From the IMG/VR virus record IMGVR_UViG_3300018038_000179, positions 1-23,870 of that record: a stretch of 23,870 nucleotides of DNA. One strand, 5' to 3'. Both the position numbers and the translations under genes were made by a program. The stretch comes from a virus. The notes below the pieces were generated by a model. It was not told the DNA's origin, did not search any database, and worked only from the letters and a program-made list of their open reading frames with translations. This document shows positions 1 to 7,433 of the stretch, piece by piece (position 1 is the stretch's first letter; every line of letters starts with the position of its first letter).

Positions 1-891
1 TTATGGGTGCGAGGCGATCAGTTGCGCGCCCTTTACGGCCACGCTGGTTACCGGGTTCAGATTGCGGTAAATGATCACACCATTGAGCCCGTAGCCGAGC
101 AGCCGATCGTACCAACGCGGCTTCGTAAGCTGGTTGATGTTTCCGGTAATGCCGGCCACGTTGGTGCCTATGCCCTGCCACGTCGCGATGCCGGTCGGCA
201 GAGCGTTCCGGAAGTCGAGTGACACCTGGGCGAAGTTGCCCGCGGCCCGCTCGATGCTCTTGGACGCCCCGACGTAGCGGTTGAAGAAGCAGTCCGGGTT
301 GTACTCGCAGTCGAGGAACAGTGGGGCGGCGTCATCGACCTGCTTGGTGAATCTGGCGGCGTGCGTCACGACCGGCTGGAGGTCGCCGCGCAGCTCCTCG
401 ACCTCCCCCAGCGCGCCGTCCACGCGCTCGAGCGTGTCACCCACGCGCCGATCCGCGGTGGTCCGGATGGCGCCTACCTCAGCCAGCGCAGCGGTCCGGA
501 TGGCGGTGACCTGGCCCATGACGTCCTGGCGCAACGCGGCTACCTGCCGCTCCGTCCGGCCCAGGAGGTCCTGGCGGGTTAACGTGATTTGGGAGGAGAG
601 CTCCTGACGCAGCGCGGCGACCTGGGCGGCCAAGCCCGCACCTCCGTCCCGCAGGTCCCGAGAAATGGCCACGGGTAGCGCACGGGTGGCCTTTGTGGCG
701 GCGTGGAGCAGGAAGGTGGCTTGGACTACCAGACCGGTTACGGCGGCCAACAGGGCGCAAGTGAGCGCGAGTTTCAGGCGGTTGAGGAACGGCGGCGGGT
801 CCGGCGTCCAGAGTGGGTACAGGCGGCCCGGTTCGTAGGGCGGCGTCCCGCCGGTAGCCGCGGACGGCGTTGGGGTCTCCCGGTCAGGCAT
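1..891 (-). CDS. Membrane-anchored coiled-coil protein, possible lysis partner
   Basis: A 296-residue protein whose ATG lies inside the end of the endolysin gene (eight-base overlap) and whose stop is at bases 1-3. A proline-rich N-terminus (1-36) is followed by one transmembrane segment (about 40-63, LALTCALLAAVTGLVVQATFL). Residues about 76-180 form a long coiled coil with repeated QVAALRQ-type sequence. A cysteine pair (C194, C201) in DCEYNPDCF follows, then a C-terminal domain (205-296). This topology (short cytoplasmic N-terminus, one anchor, long periplasmic helix) recalls inner-membrane spanins such as Rz, though it is about twice as long. No outer partner lipoprotein is seen in the window. 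A holin-like or adhesion role is also possible. The family is not recognised; the lysis link rests on its neighbour. Confidence 0.6.
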   Translation of the reverse strand: MPDRETPTPSAATGGTPPYEPGRLYPLWTPDPPPFLNRLKLALTCALLAAVTGLVVQATFLLHAATKATRALPVAISRDLRDGGAGLAAQVAALRQELSSQITLTRQDLLGRTERQVAALRQDVMGQVTAIRTAALAEVGAIRTTADRRVGDTLERVDGALGEVEELRGDLQPVVTHAARFTKQVDDAAPLFLDCEYNPDCFFNRYVGASKSIERAAGNFAQVSLDFRNALPTGIATWQGIGTNVAGITGNINQLTKPRWYDRLLGYGLNGVIIYRNLNPVTSVAVKGAQLIASHP

Positions 892-1378
892 TGGGACCTT
901 TCTGGCGCGCGGCGGCGATGGCGCGCGTCACGTTCTGCTGGTGGGCGATCAGCGTCACCAGCGTGGCGTAGCCGGGGTCGGTGGCGTATTTCGCAGCCAC
1001 CGCACAGATCAATTCGTCGAGGTTGTGGTCCTGCAGGTATTGCGCCCACGCGGCCTTGTACGGGTCGGCCGTGGTGATCAGCGCGGCATAGTCGGCCGCC
1101 GACGCTTGGATGGAACCGTAGTCGGCGAACGCCAGCGTCTCGTCCTCCGGCTTGCCCTCGACGACCTCGACAGTGGGGTCCTGGCATGACTGCGGGTCGC
1201 GCGGGTTCGCCTTCATCCCAAAATAATTTGCATTGCCGCACGGTTTCGCTCCCCAGCGCGACTCGACTGCCCATTGCGCGACCATCATCGGCGCCGGGCA
1301 GCCGGTAGCCTCCTCCAGCGCAACCGCGATCTGTGCGATCTGGGCCAGCCGGGCCTGGCGGTCGGTATCCTCGGACAT
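884..1378 (-). CDS. Glucosaminidase-type endolysin (GH73-like)
   Basis: A 164-residue protein predicted to cut the glycan chains of peptidoglycan (between GlcNAc and MurNAc) and lyse the host at the end of infection. The start at 1378 has an excellent ribosome binding site (AGGAGG, four bases before the ATG); the longer frame to 1801 lies in the fiber gene. The family pattern is clear: MMVAQWAVESRWG (29-43) holds the likely catalytic glutamate E39, NYFGMKA (51-57) follows, and FADYGSIQASAADYAALI (84-101) is the usual third block, as in FlgJ and related glucosaminidases. No signal peptide or cell-wall-binding domain is present, so release would need a holin-like helper. It overlaps the next gene by eight bases. 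Confidence 0.88.
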   Translation of the reverse strand: MSEDTDRQARLAQIAQIAVALEEATGCPAPMMVAQWAVESRWGAKPCGNANYFGMKANPRDPQSCQDPTVEVVEGKPEDETLAFADYGSIQASAADYAALITTADPYKAAWAQYLQDHNLDELICAVAAKYATDPGYATLVTLIAHQQNVTRAIAAARQKGPNA

Positions 1379-1419
1379 CTGTCCTCCTGCAGGATTTATC
1401 GACTGCTTCCGGCCGGACG

Positions 1420-4400
1420 CTACATCGATGCCGCAGCGGTCGCCCTGCCGCGCCCCACAAGGCTGCCAGCGAGCTGCCCTGGCCCGTAGTTCGCGGTGCC
1501 GACCGCCCCCGATGCCATGATCGGAGAGCACGAGCCGATCAGGTGGACGGTCGCACCCGCTAGCCCGCTGGCCTGCGAATCGCCCTCGACCGATTCGGCA
1601 TCGTAGATCGCGAGGCTCACGTACGCCGCAGCGCTGCCGCCCTCGCACGAGCCGGTTGCGACGATGGGCGAGAACACCTGGGCCCGGGCGAGGCTCGACC
1701 CGCGCAGCGCGGCCACGAGGCGCAGCATTGCGTAGGTGGCCACGGCTACCGCGGACCCAGGGACCTCCGGCGTCGTGACGCCCTCGCCCAGATAGACGCA
1801 CTGCGTATCGCAGTCCAGCTCTGGCGATAGACCGTCGGCCTCGCCTGTCGTTGCGGTCGAGAGCTCTGAGGCTGAGGTGCTGCTGCTGCCGCCCTCGGTC
1901 GAGCCGCTGACCACCACCAGATGCGCACCCTCGACGCCGGTGGCAGTGGAGCCGCCGGAGGCCGCGCCGGTGTCCGTGAATTCCTGCGCGGCGAGCCCGG
2001 CGAGCAGACTCGCACCCTTGAGCATAGCCGCGATCAGGAACGAGATGCTGACTCTCGCCGCCGCATAGCCGTGGCCGGTCGCGGCGGCGTGCACCCAGGC
2101 CGCAAGAAAAGCAGAGGCGGCCGAGGAGCCCAGGAGCGCGCCGGTGGCGTAGACCAGTAGGACACCGCCCCCGCCAGTGGTCTTGAAGAAGGCCTCCAGG
2201 ATCGTGATCGTATCAAGGAAGCTCTCGTGGTAAGCGCGGACCGTGCTGATAGTCTCCAGCAGGTTGAGCGCGTCCGCCAGGGAAGCGAATTGCGCGTGCG
2301 ATTTGCCGAAGATATCCGAGAGGTTGATCGTGTCGGAAAAGTTCGGTGTCTGGTTGTGAGTCAGGCTGGAAATGTCCGAGAGGGCGAATGTGTCCGACTC
2401 ATTCAAGAAATGGAGTTGCAACGTGGCGAAGACATCCGCCAGGGAGAACGTGTCCGTGGGTGCGGGCGGAAAATATCCATGCGTCGTGCTGAACGTTGGT
2501 TCCAGCAAAGAGAACTGATCGGCGACGACGCCGCGGGCAGTTGCTTTCTGGATTGTGTCCAGCAACGTGAAGGGGTCCGAGAAAGAACCCGGCGCGTGGG
2601 TGTGCGCCGGGCTGAAAGATTCCACCACAGCGAACGGATCGACCGGCAGCTTGCCAGGCTTTTTAGAAAACACATCGGCAAACACGCTGGTGAATGAATC
2701 GGACAGTGTGGGGGAAACGTGCCCGTGGTTCTTTGCAAAAACGTCCGCGAAAACGGAATAGATCCCGGTCTCGCCCGCGAAGGAGCGCGCGGTCGTTTTC
2801 GCCACTTGATCAGAGACAGAAAATTGGTCGGAGAGAGCTAGCGGAACGTGAAAGGGGGTGACCGTCGGCATGACGTAGGCGACAAGGCCTATAAAGGAGG
2901 ATGTGGGCGTGTACGTGAAACTATCGGTATGGGAGCCGGGATTGCCGGAATTGATGGTGTAGTCCATGATCCCGCAAAAATTCATGCTCTGCCCGTTGAA
3001 CGCAACATGGCCGCCGTTACCCCACATCAGACCAACCGTGGAAGCCGTCGTGGCACTGGCTACGATGAACATTTCCAGTTCGTTGGCATTGGTTGGCTGC
3101 GCGGCACTCACGCTGGCGGTGCCTACGGCGCTGCTGGAGTAATTGAAAGAGGTAACCGAATCGAACGGGTTTCCGGTAGCCGCGCCGGAAATAATCAAGA
3201 ACTGAAGCACGAAATCGACTTGGCTTCCGAAATTGAACGTGACGGAAGTTCCGGTCGTACCTGTGGGTTGCCCTGCGGTGACCCACGCGTGGTACAGGCC
3301 GCTTTCGGAGGTAGAAACTGGGCCGGCGTAAAACGTCATGTTCGTGCAGGTGGGGTAGCCGCTCTGGAACCCATTCGCGCTGTTAGCTGCGGCGAAAATG
3401 ATGAGGGTTTGACCGGGAGACATCGCGGGGATCGTGAAGCCAGATCCGCTGGCAATGCCGGAACCGCCAGACGTCCACCCCTGCACGATGGAGATGGCCC
3501 CAACCGCCGGCGCGTTCAACGAACTCGTGAACGACTCCACCATGGTGTAGGCGTCCAAAAACGTGGAGCGACTGATCGCCTTCGAAATGCTCTCAACCAG
3601 TATGAATGGATCTGAAAATGCCTTAGCGTTGATCGTCTGCGTTGCCAGGAACGATTCCGTGATGGTAAACGGATCTTTCGGCAGCTTGGCAGGATTCCTT
3701 ACGATTCCCAAATCCTGAAAGGAAAATGTTTCGGTAAAAGATTCGCCCGGCAGTACGCGATGCTGGACGAAGGTATCGGAAAAGACGCTGGTAAAGGGGT
3801 CGGAGAGACTGCTTCGCGCGGTACTCTTCGCAATGGTCTCCGTGATCGGTAGGGGGTCGGAGAAAGTTTGGTTATAGGAATCGCCGCCGAGAGAGCCTTT
3901 GAGAATGAATACTATTCCAAAATAAGGCGGCGATCCTGTAATCGCTCCGTTGATGTCTTCCATCCGGATACTGAAATTAGAAACTGCGGAGGTGGCGACT
4001 TCTGCCGCCCACCCTTGATCGGTTTGGCCAGATGGAGACCACCCTACGAACGTCTGCGAATAATAAGTCCCGCCCAAAGCGGAGGACAAGCTGCTGGCCA
4101 TGGGGGCGGAATAATCCCACCAGAGGCACGCCAAAAGGGCATCGCCGGCGTTGCAACTGATTCCGGTAACGACAGTTTGATTCGTGTTTTCCGGAAAACT
4201 GCTTGGTAGATTCCCGACTCCGGTGTATACCCCGCGTATCATGTTCGGCTGACTCACGAAACCCTGCCAGCGCGATATTGTGCCCACCAGAAAACACGAA
4301 ACGTTGTTATGCACAGTAATGGTGGTGCCCGGAGTGCCTGTGGCGAACCCCACCCACAGCTCTATCTCGCAGTTGTTGGTCGAGTTGACCCAATCCGTGA

Positions 4401-4584
4401 GGTACGTCCACGTGACGTTCGTTTGGGTGATGCTGGTAAAATCGCTGCCGGTCGACCAGCCTGTGAGAACTGCAAAGAAGACATCAGAACTGGTGAGCGT
4501 GCCGCCAATCGTAATATTCATCGACGTGGCATTGGCGTCGGTGGCGTTGTCCCCGACGTTGCCACTCTCGTAGGTGATGGCCAT
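1420..4584 (-). CDS. Large repeat-containing tail fiber-like protein
   Basis: A 1054-residue protein with GGAG seven bases before the ATG. Residues 1-230 form a beta-rich globular domain ending YFGIVFILKG. Residues 241-352 are about six units of a 19-22 residue repeat (consensus F/L-S-D-x-F-x-L/V-x-D/E-x-F/I). Residues 360-573 form a second globular beta domain ending FIGLVAYVMP, probably related to the first. Residues 582-801 carry about ten more repeat units. Residues 803-1054 are glycine/alanine/serine-rich with 'A-x-G' spacing and cysteines at 925, 929, 980 and 1019. Position and make-up suggest a surface fiber or adhesin, with the globular domains as possible carbohydrate binders. No signal peptide or enzyme motif is seen. 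Base composition is lower in G+C in its N-terminal part than in its C-terminal part, suggesting mosaic origin. Confidence 0.65.
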   Translation of the reverse strand: MAITYESGNVGDNATDANATSMNITIGGTLTSSDVFFAVLTGWSTGSDFTSITQTNVTWTYLTDWVNSTNNCEIELWVGFATGTPGTTITVHNNVSCFLVGTISRWQGFVSQPNMIRGVYTGVGNLPSSFPENTNQTVVTGISCNAGDALLACLWWDYSAPMASSLSSALGGTYYSQTFVGWSPSGQTDQGWAAEVATSAVSNFSIRMEDINGAITGSPPYFGIVFILKGSLGGDSYNQTFSDPLPITETIAKSTARSSLSDPFTSVFSDTFVQHRVLPGESFTETFSFQDLGIVRNPAKLPKDPFTITESFLATQTINAKAFSDPFILVESISKAISRSTFLDAYTMVESFTSSLNAPAVGAISIVQGWTSGGSGIASGSGFTIPAMSPGQTLIIFAAANSANGFQSGYPTCTNMTFYAGPVSTSESGLYHAWVTAGQPTGTTGTSVTFNFGSQVDFVLQFLIISGAATGNPFDSVTSFNYSSSAVGTASVSAAQPTNANELEMFIVASATTASTVGLMWGNGGHVAFNGQSMNFCGIMDYTINSGNPGSHTDSFTYTPTSSFIGLVAYVMPTVTPFHVPLALSDQFSVSDQVAKTTARSFAGETGIYSVFADVFAKNHGHVSPTLSDSFTSVFADVFSKKPGKLPVDPFAVVESFSPAHTHAPGSFSDPFTLLDTIQKATARGVVADQFSLLEPTFSTTHGYFPPAPTDTFSLADVFATLQLHFLNESDTFALSDISSLTHNQTPNFSDTINLSDIFGKSHAQFASLADALNLLETISTVRAYHESFLDTITILEAFFKTTGGGGVLLVYATGALLGSSAASAFLAAWVHAAATGHGYAAARVSISFLIAAMLKGASLLAGLAAQEFTDTGAASGGSTATGVEGAHLVVVSGSTEGGSSSTSASELSTATTGEADGLSPELDCDTQCVYLGEGVTTPEVPGSAVAVATYAMLRLVAALRGSSLARAQVFSPIVATGSCEGGSAAAYVSLAIYDAESVEGDSQASGLAGATVHLIGSCSPIMASGAVGTANYGPGQLAGSLVGRGRATAAASM
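2182..2841 (-). repeat. Fiber repeat block 2 (about 10 units)
   Basis: Codes for residues 582-801. Units include LSDQFSVSDQVAK, LSDSFTSVFADVFSK, VDPFAVVESF, FSDPFTLLDTIQK, TDTFSLADVF, SDTFALSDI, FSDTINLSDIFGK and LDTITILEAFFK. It resembles block 1 closely (compare LSDPFTSVFSDTF with LSDSFTSVFADVF), suggesting duplication of a whole domain-plus-repeat segment. Confidence 0.7.
3529..3864 (-). repeat. Fiber repeat block 1 (about 6 units)
   Basis: Codes for residues 241-352 of the fiber-like protein. Units include FSDPLPITETIAK, LSDPFTSVFSDTF, KDPFTITESF, FSDPFILVESISK and FLDAYTMVESF, spaced about 19-22 residues apart. The DNA is diverged, so the repeat is seen mainly at protein level. Confidence 0.7.
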
Positions 4585-4594
4585 TCAGTGGCTC

Positions 4595-5155
4595 CTACGT
4601 CTGATATTTATGCGTGACGGTAAGCTGATCGGTCGAAACCACGTTGACAGCGGAGAACGACTGGTACGCCATCATGTTGCCGCCCGACGATGCGTTGTCG
4701 ATGATGCACTCCTCGGTGACGGCAAACGAAGAGGTAAAGGTCCACGTCTTCACAAGCTGCGTCGTGTCGTTGGTGACGGTGGTGGTCACCTGCGAAGCGG
4801 TCGCGGCGCCGCGTGAACCACCGCCGGTGGTGATTTCGGATGCCAGGGCGGTCGCGGTCGCGGGGGTGCCTTGGGTACCGATCCCGATCGCCAGATTGAC
4901 CATGGCGTTATAGGAGCCTTGGTTCGAGATGCGGCCGTTTCCGGCGGCGTGTCCTACGTTCGTGATGGTGTTCGCGCGCACCAGCCGATCGGTCCAGTTC
5001 CCCAACAGGAACCAGCCCTTGAGATCCATCCCGAGATGGCGACGGATGTACCGGCCAAGGGCGTTCTCGGCCCACAATCGTTTGCGGCGCCCATTGGCGT
5101 CCAGGACGGCAATTTCCGTCCAGCCATTGAGCCGCATTTTAGTTTTTAACGTCAT
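4595..5155 (-). CDS. Tail structural protein with C-terminal beta domain
   Basis: A 186-residue protein starting MTLKTKMRLNGWTEI. The start at 5155 is supported by GGAGG nine bases upstream and overlaps the previous gene by 17 bases; a second ATG at 5137 has poorer support. The N-terminal 60 residues are basic and helical (NGRRKRLWAENALGRYIRRHL). The C-terminal part has the pattern LAIGIGT...ATALASEITTGG...TWTFTSSFAVTEECIIDN...MMAYQSFSAVNVVSTDQLTVT, which I know from phage structural proteins near tail fibers. It may link the fiber to the tip. The fiber gene follows ten bases later. Confidence 0.6.
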   Translation of the reverse strand: MTLKTKMRLNGWTEIAVLDANGRRKRLWAENALGRYIRRHLGMDLKGWFLLGNWTDRLVRANTITNVGHAAGNGRISNQGSYNAMVNLAIGIGTQGTPATATALASEITTGGGSRGAATASQVTTTVTNDTTQLVKTWTFTSSFAVTEECIIDNASSGGNMMAYQSFSAVNVVSTDQLTVTHKYQT

Positions 5156-5480
5156 TGATCGGTACCTCCTCGTGAAAGTTCAAGTTGTAGTGTTGGCCGA
5201 TCGCAGCAATTGCATCGTTTGCGGTGTTTTCGTCTGCTGCCTTCTTCTCGGCTTCCTTGGCCCACTGCGCGGTGAGCTCGAGGTCGTTCTGCATGACATC
5301 GGCCTGCTCCTGGTAATACTCCGGGCGCGTGTTCTCGGGTAGATGGGCGTACTGCTGCGAGTGGACGGTCTTGCCAGAGTCGTCCAGGAAATCAACCTCC
5401 GCCGCGACGTGAAGCGCGGGCTCGCCCGTAACCGGGTGGGGAAGGTACTTCTTAGTAAGTGCGCGAATAGCAGCTTTCAT
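5139..5480 (-). CDS. Small acidic helical protein, unknown
   Basis: A 113-residue protein starting MKAAIRALTKKYLPHPVTG. I do not recognise it. A beta-like first half (EPALHVAAEVDFLDDSGKTVHSQQYAHLP) is followed by a charged helix (residues about 50-90, ELTAQWAKEAEKKAADENTAND). Its position among tip and fiber genes suggests a minor structural or assembly role, for example as a chaperone for the fiber, but nothing in the sequence shows this. The stop lies inside the next gene: the two overlap by 17 bases, and the next gene's ribosome binding site (GGAGG) lies in this gene's last codons. Confidence 0.5.
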   Translation of the reverse strand: MKAAIRALTKKYLPHPVTGEPALHVAAEVDFLDDSGKTVHSQQYAHLPENTRPEYYQEQADVMQNDLELTAQWAKEAEKKAADENTANDAIAAIGQHYNLNFHEEVPINDVKN

Positions 5481-5486
5481 GAGTTT

Positions 5487-5870
5487 TTAAGTCTCCGTAA
5501 CCGTCAAGCCACCGGTGGCGAACGTGAGCTGGTCACCGGTATTGATGGTCTTTGATGCCGTGAGATTGCCGTACCACAGCATGTTTCCGAGCTGGTCGAA
5601 CAGTGCGAACGCCACGATGGTGCCCCAGGGCGCGGCAGCCTGCGGGAATGTCACGGAGGCGTTGTTGCTGATCGTCCCATTGGCTGGCGAGGCGAACGTG
5701 CCTGCGGTGCGCGCGTAGCCGCTTGATCCGTTGCTGACTTCAACCCCGCCGCCGCCAGGACCAGGCGACGAAGTATAGAGTGCAACCAGGATCTGCGTCG
5801 GTGACGTGTACGCGACGCCATTGAGGACCGCACTGAGAAAGGTGTTGTCAAGATAGTAGCTCTTTGCCAT
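5487..5870 (-). CDS. Tail tip / fiber-like beta protein B
   Basis: A 127-residue protein starting MAKSYYLDNTFLSAVLNG, with GAGGAG six bases before the ATG. It consists almost only of the beta domain shared with the upstream neighbour: ILVALYTSSP, a glycine-rich turn (GPGGGGVEVSNGSSGYAR), SVTFPQ, AFALFD and MLWYGNL, then GDQLTFATGGLTVTE. The general pattern ('LYTS.P...G.EVS..GYAR...FD...G..LWYG.L......GD......G.L.VT') is common among small phage tail proteins. It probably decorates the tip or serves as an attachment subunit. A local duplication with later divergence explains the resemblance. Confidence 0.65.
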   Translation of the reverse strand: MAKSYYLDNTFLSAVLNGVAYTSPTQILVALYTSSPGPGGGGVEVSNGSSGYARTAGTFASPANGTISNNASVTFPQAAAPWGTIVAFALFDQLGNMLWYGNLTASKTINTGDQLTFATGGLTVTET

Positions 5871-5880
5871 GAATTACTCC

Positions 5881-6549
5881 TCAGAAAGCCAGGGCATTCG
5901 GGCCGGCGACGGTGAAGCCGGCTGTCGTTCCGCGCGTGGCGTCGATGACGTTGAAATACAGATAACTGCCCAGCGTTTGATCTGGCATTGCGTTCAAGAA
6001 CAACGCGAGGCCCGTGTCGCGCGGGATTGCATTGCTGCCGGACGGCAGTGGGATGCTAGGCATGCCCTCGACGTCGGTCGCCCAGGCCATCTGGTTCATG
6101 AACGAGATCGCTGCAGGGTTGTCGATGGGAGTGATCCCCACGTACGGGCCCCAGTTGGCCGCAGCGCCCATCGCGGGGTTCGTCCAGTCGACCAGCAGCG
6201 CGCCAGCCCGGATCGTAGGCGTGCTGCCTGCCTGTCCGGTCAGGAAGCCGCTGCCGGGCAACGCGCCCCAGTAAGTCAGGTCGCCTGTCGAAGTGAGGAA
6301 GATCCCGAAGAAGAGCGCCGTTGCCCAGTTGCCGGTTGCGGTCCAGGAGATCGCGCTGGTGTTCGACGCGCACATGTTGAGGACCGGCGAAAGAGTGATT
6401 GACTGACGCGCGTAGCCGGGCGCATTCACGCCGCTCAGCTCAACTCCGACGCCATTGCCCGCAGGACTTTGGCTGAAGAGCCCGATCTGCAGCGAGCTTG
6501 CGAGCACGCTGAGGAGATTCGCGTTCTGGTAAAGGTACGCCTGGGGCAT
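5881..6549 (-). CDS. Tail tip / fiber-like beta protein A
   Basis: A 222-residue protein starting MPQAYLYQNANLLSVL; the longer frame to 6606 lies in the previous gene. Residues 20-98 share a pattern with the next gene: LQIGLFSQSPAGNGVGVELSG, NAPGYARQ, ASNTSAISW and LTYWGAL align with ILVALYTSSPGPGGGGVEVSN, SGYARTA, SNNASVTF and MLWYGNL. That shared domain is a small beta sandwich I associate with phage tail fiber or tip proteins. Residues 100-222 are an extra C-terminal part without a motif I know. Spacing of two bases from the previous stop suggests coupling. No strong ribosome binding site is seen. Confidence 0.55.
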   Translation of the reverse strand: MPQAYLYQNANLLSVLASSLQIGLFSQSPAGNGVGVELSGVNAPGYARQSITLSPVLNMCASNTSAISWTATGNWATALFFGIFLTSTGDLTYWGALPGSGFLTGQAGSTPTIRAGALLVDWTNPAMGAAANWGPYVGITPIDNPAAISFMNQMAWATDVEGMPSIPLPSGSNAIPRDTGLALFLNAMPDQTLGSYLYFNVIDATRGTTAGFTVAGPNALAF

Positions 6550-6551
6550 GG

Positions 6552-7433
6552 CTATGCGATCTTGATGAGTAAGCTGGGCGTGGTGTTCTCCGAGATGGCG
6601 AGCCACGTTCCGCTGTCATACGAGATCGTGGTGCCACGCGGCAGGGCCTGATTCAATACGAGCGCGTCCCACATGTAGCCGCACGCGCGCTGGTTGCCCG
6701 TCTGCGAACCAGTCGATCCGGTCTGGTATGCCATCACGCGCGGCTCGTAAAACTCGACGGAGCCGTCGAACCAGGTCGCGGCAACCGACGTGTAGCCTCC
6801 AGTGCCGCTCGCAAACTGCACGATTCCCCAGAGGTTCCACGCGCTCGATCCGGTGTGGCCCGCTCCGTTTAAATAGCTGAACGAGCCGCTCATTCCCGGG
6901 AGCCCGGAGGCGGAGCCAAAAAGCCCGGTGCTGCCCAGCGTGTCATTGCCGCCTGTCGAGCCATACGCGATAAGGAACGAACTAATCAGGCCCGTGAGAT
7001 TCGACGGCAGGTACGGCACGCACCAGAAGTAGCTGCTCTGCGCGGGACACGGAATCGTCGTGCGAACGAGGTAGAAATAAAAGCCGGTGGCGATCAGCTG
7101 ATAGGTGAAGCCCGCACCACAAGCGATGCTCACCGGCGACTGGTTCTGGTAGCTGGAGGTGCCGACGTTGGTCGTGGAGAGCATGCTCGCGGCCTCCAGG
7201 ATGGCGGGGGCCGTGCCTGAAGTAGCGGTGCCGTTGTAGAGCCACAGGTCGCCCTGCAAGCCCTGCGGAGTGGCCGCACTGCGTACGCGCCAGATACCGT
7301 TCGACGAACCGGACTGCACGAGCGACCAGCCAGCAGAGATTAGCGCGTTCACCAGCGCTTGATTGAAATTCGTTTGCGTGCTGCCATCGATGGTCGTATT
7401 GAGAATGGTCTGGCCGCTATAGATGACGCTCAT
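6552..7433 (-). CDS. Conserved-looking phage tail tip protein, function unknown
   Basis: A 293-residue protein starting MSVIYSGQTILNTTIDG, with GGAG eight bases before the ATG. Features are LVNALISAGWSLVQSGSSNGIWRVRSAATPQGLQ near residues 27-59, a middle strand TGFYFYLVRTTIPCP, the YFWCVPYLPSNLTG segment, and a beta-rich C-terminus. The 'ALVNALISAGW...W.v.SA.TPQGLQ' order and the 'VPYLP..L.G' motif recur, to my memory, in uncharacterised proteins of tail modules. It may form the tip or bind receptors; this is inferred from position. The gene is coupled by an ATGA overlap to the preceding one and ends two bases before the next. Confidence 0.55.
   Translation of the reverse strand: MSVIYSGQTILNTTIDGSTQTNFNQALVNALISAGWSLVQSGSSNGIWRVRSAATPQGLQGDLWLYNGTATSGTAPAILEAASMLSTTNVGTSSYQNQSPVSIACGAGFTYQLIATGFYFYLVRTTIPCPAQSSYFWCVPYLPSNLTGLISSFLIAYGSTGGNDTLGSTGLFGSASGLPGMSGSFSYLNGAGHTGSSAWNLWGIVQFASGTGGYTSVAATWFDGSVEFYEPRVMAYQTGSTGSQTGNQRACGYMWDALVLNQALPRGTTISYDSGTWLAISENTTPSLLIKIA

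Noticed and set aside
1385-1417. Short palindromes TCCTGCAGGA and TCCGGCCGGA between the fiber and endolysin genes
   Set aside because: Each is only ten bases with no loop. The first merely overlaps the ribosome binding site. Such palindromes are common by chance in GC-rich DNA.
1379-1801. Upstream extension of the endolysin frame
   Set aside because: The extension is arginine-rich and overlaps the fiber gene; AGGAGG directly before the ATG at 1378 decides the start.
2848-3615. 255-codon plus-strand frame opposite the fiber gene
   Set aside because: Antisense shadow. The minus-strand fiber frame here encodes clear beta-domain and repeat sequence.
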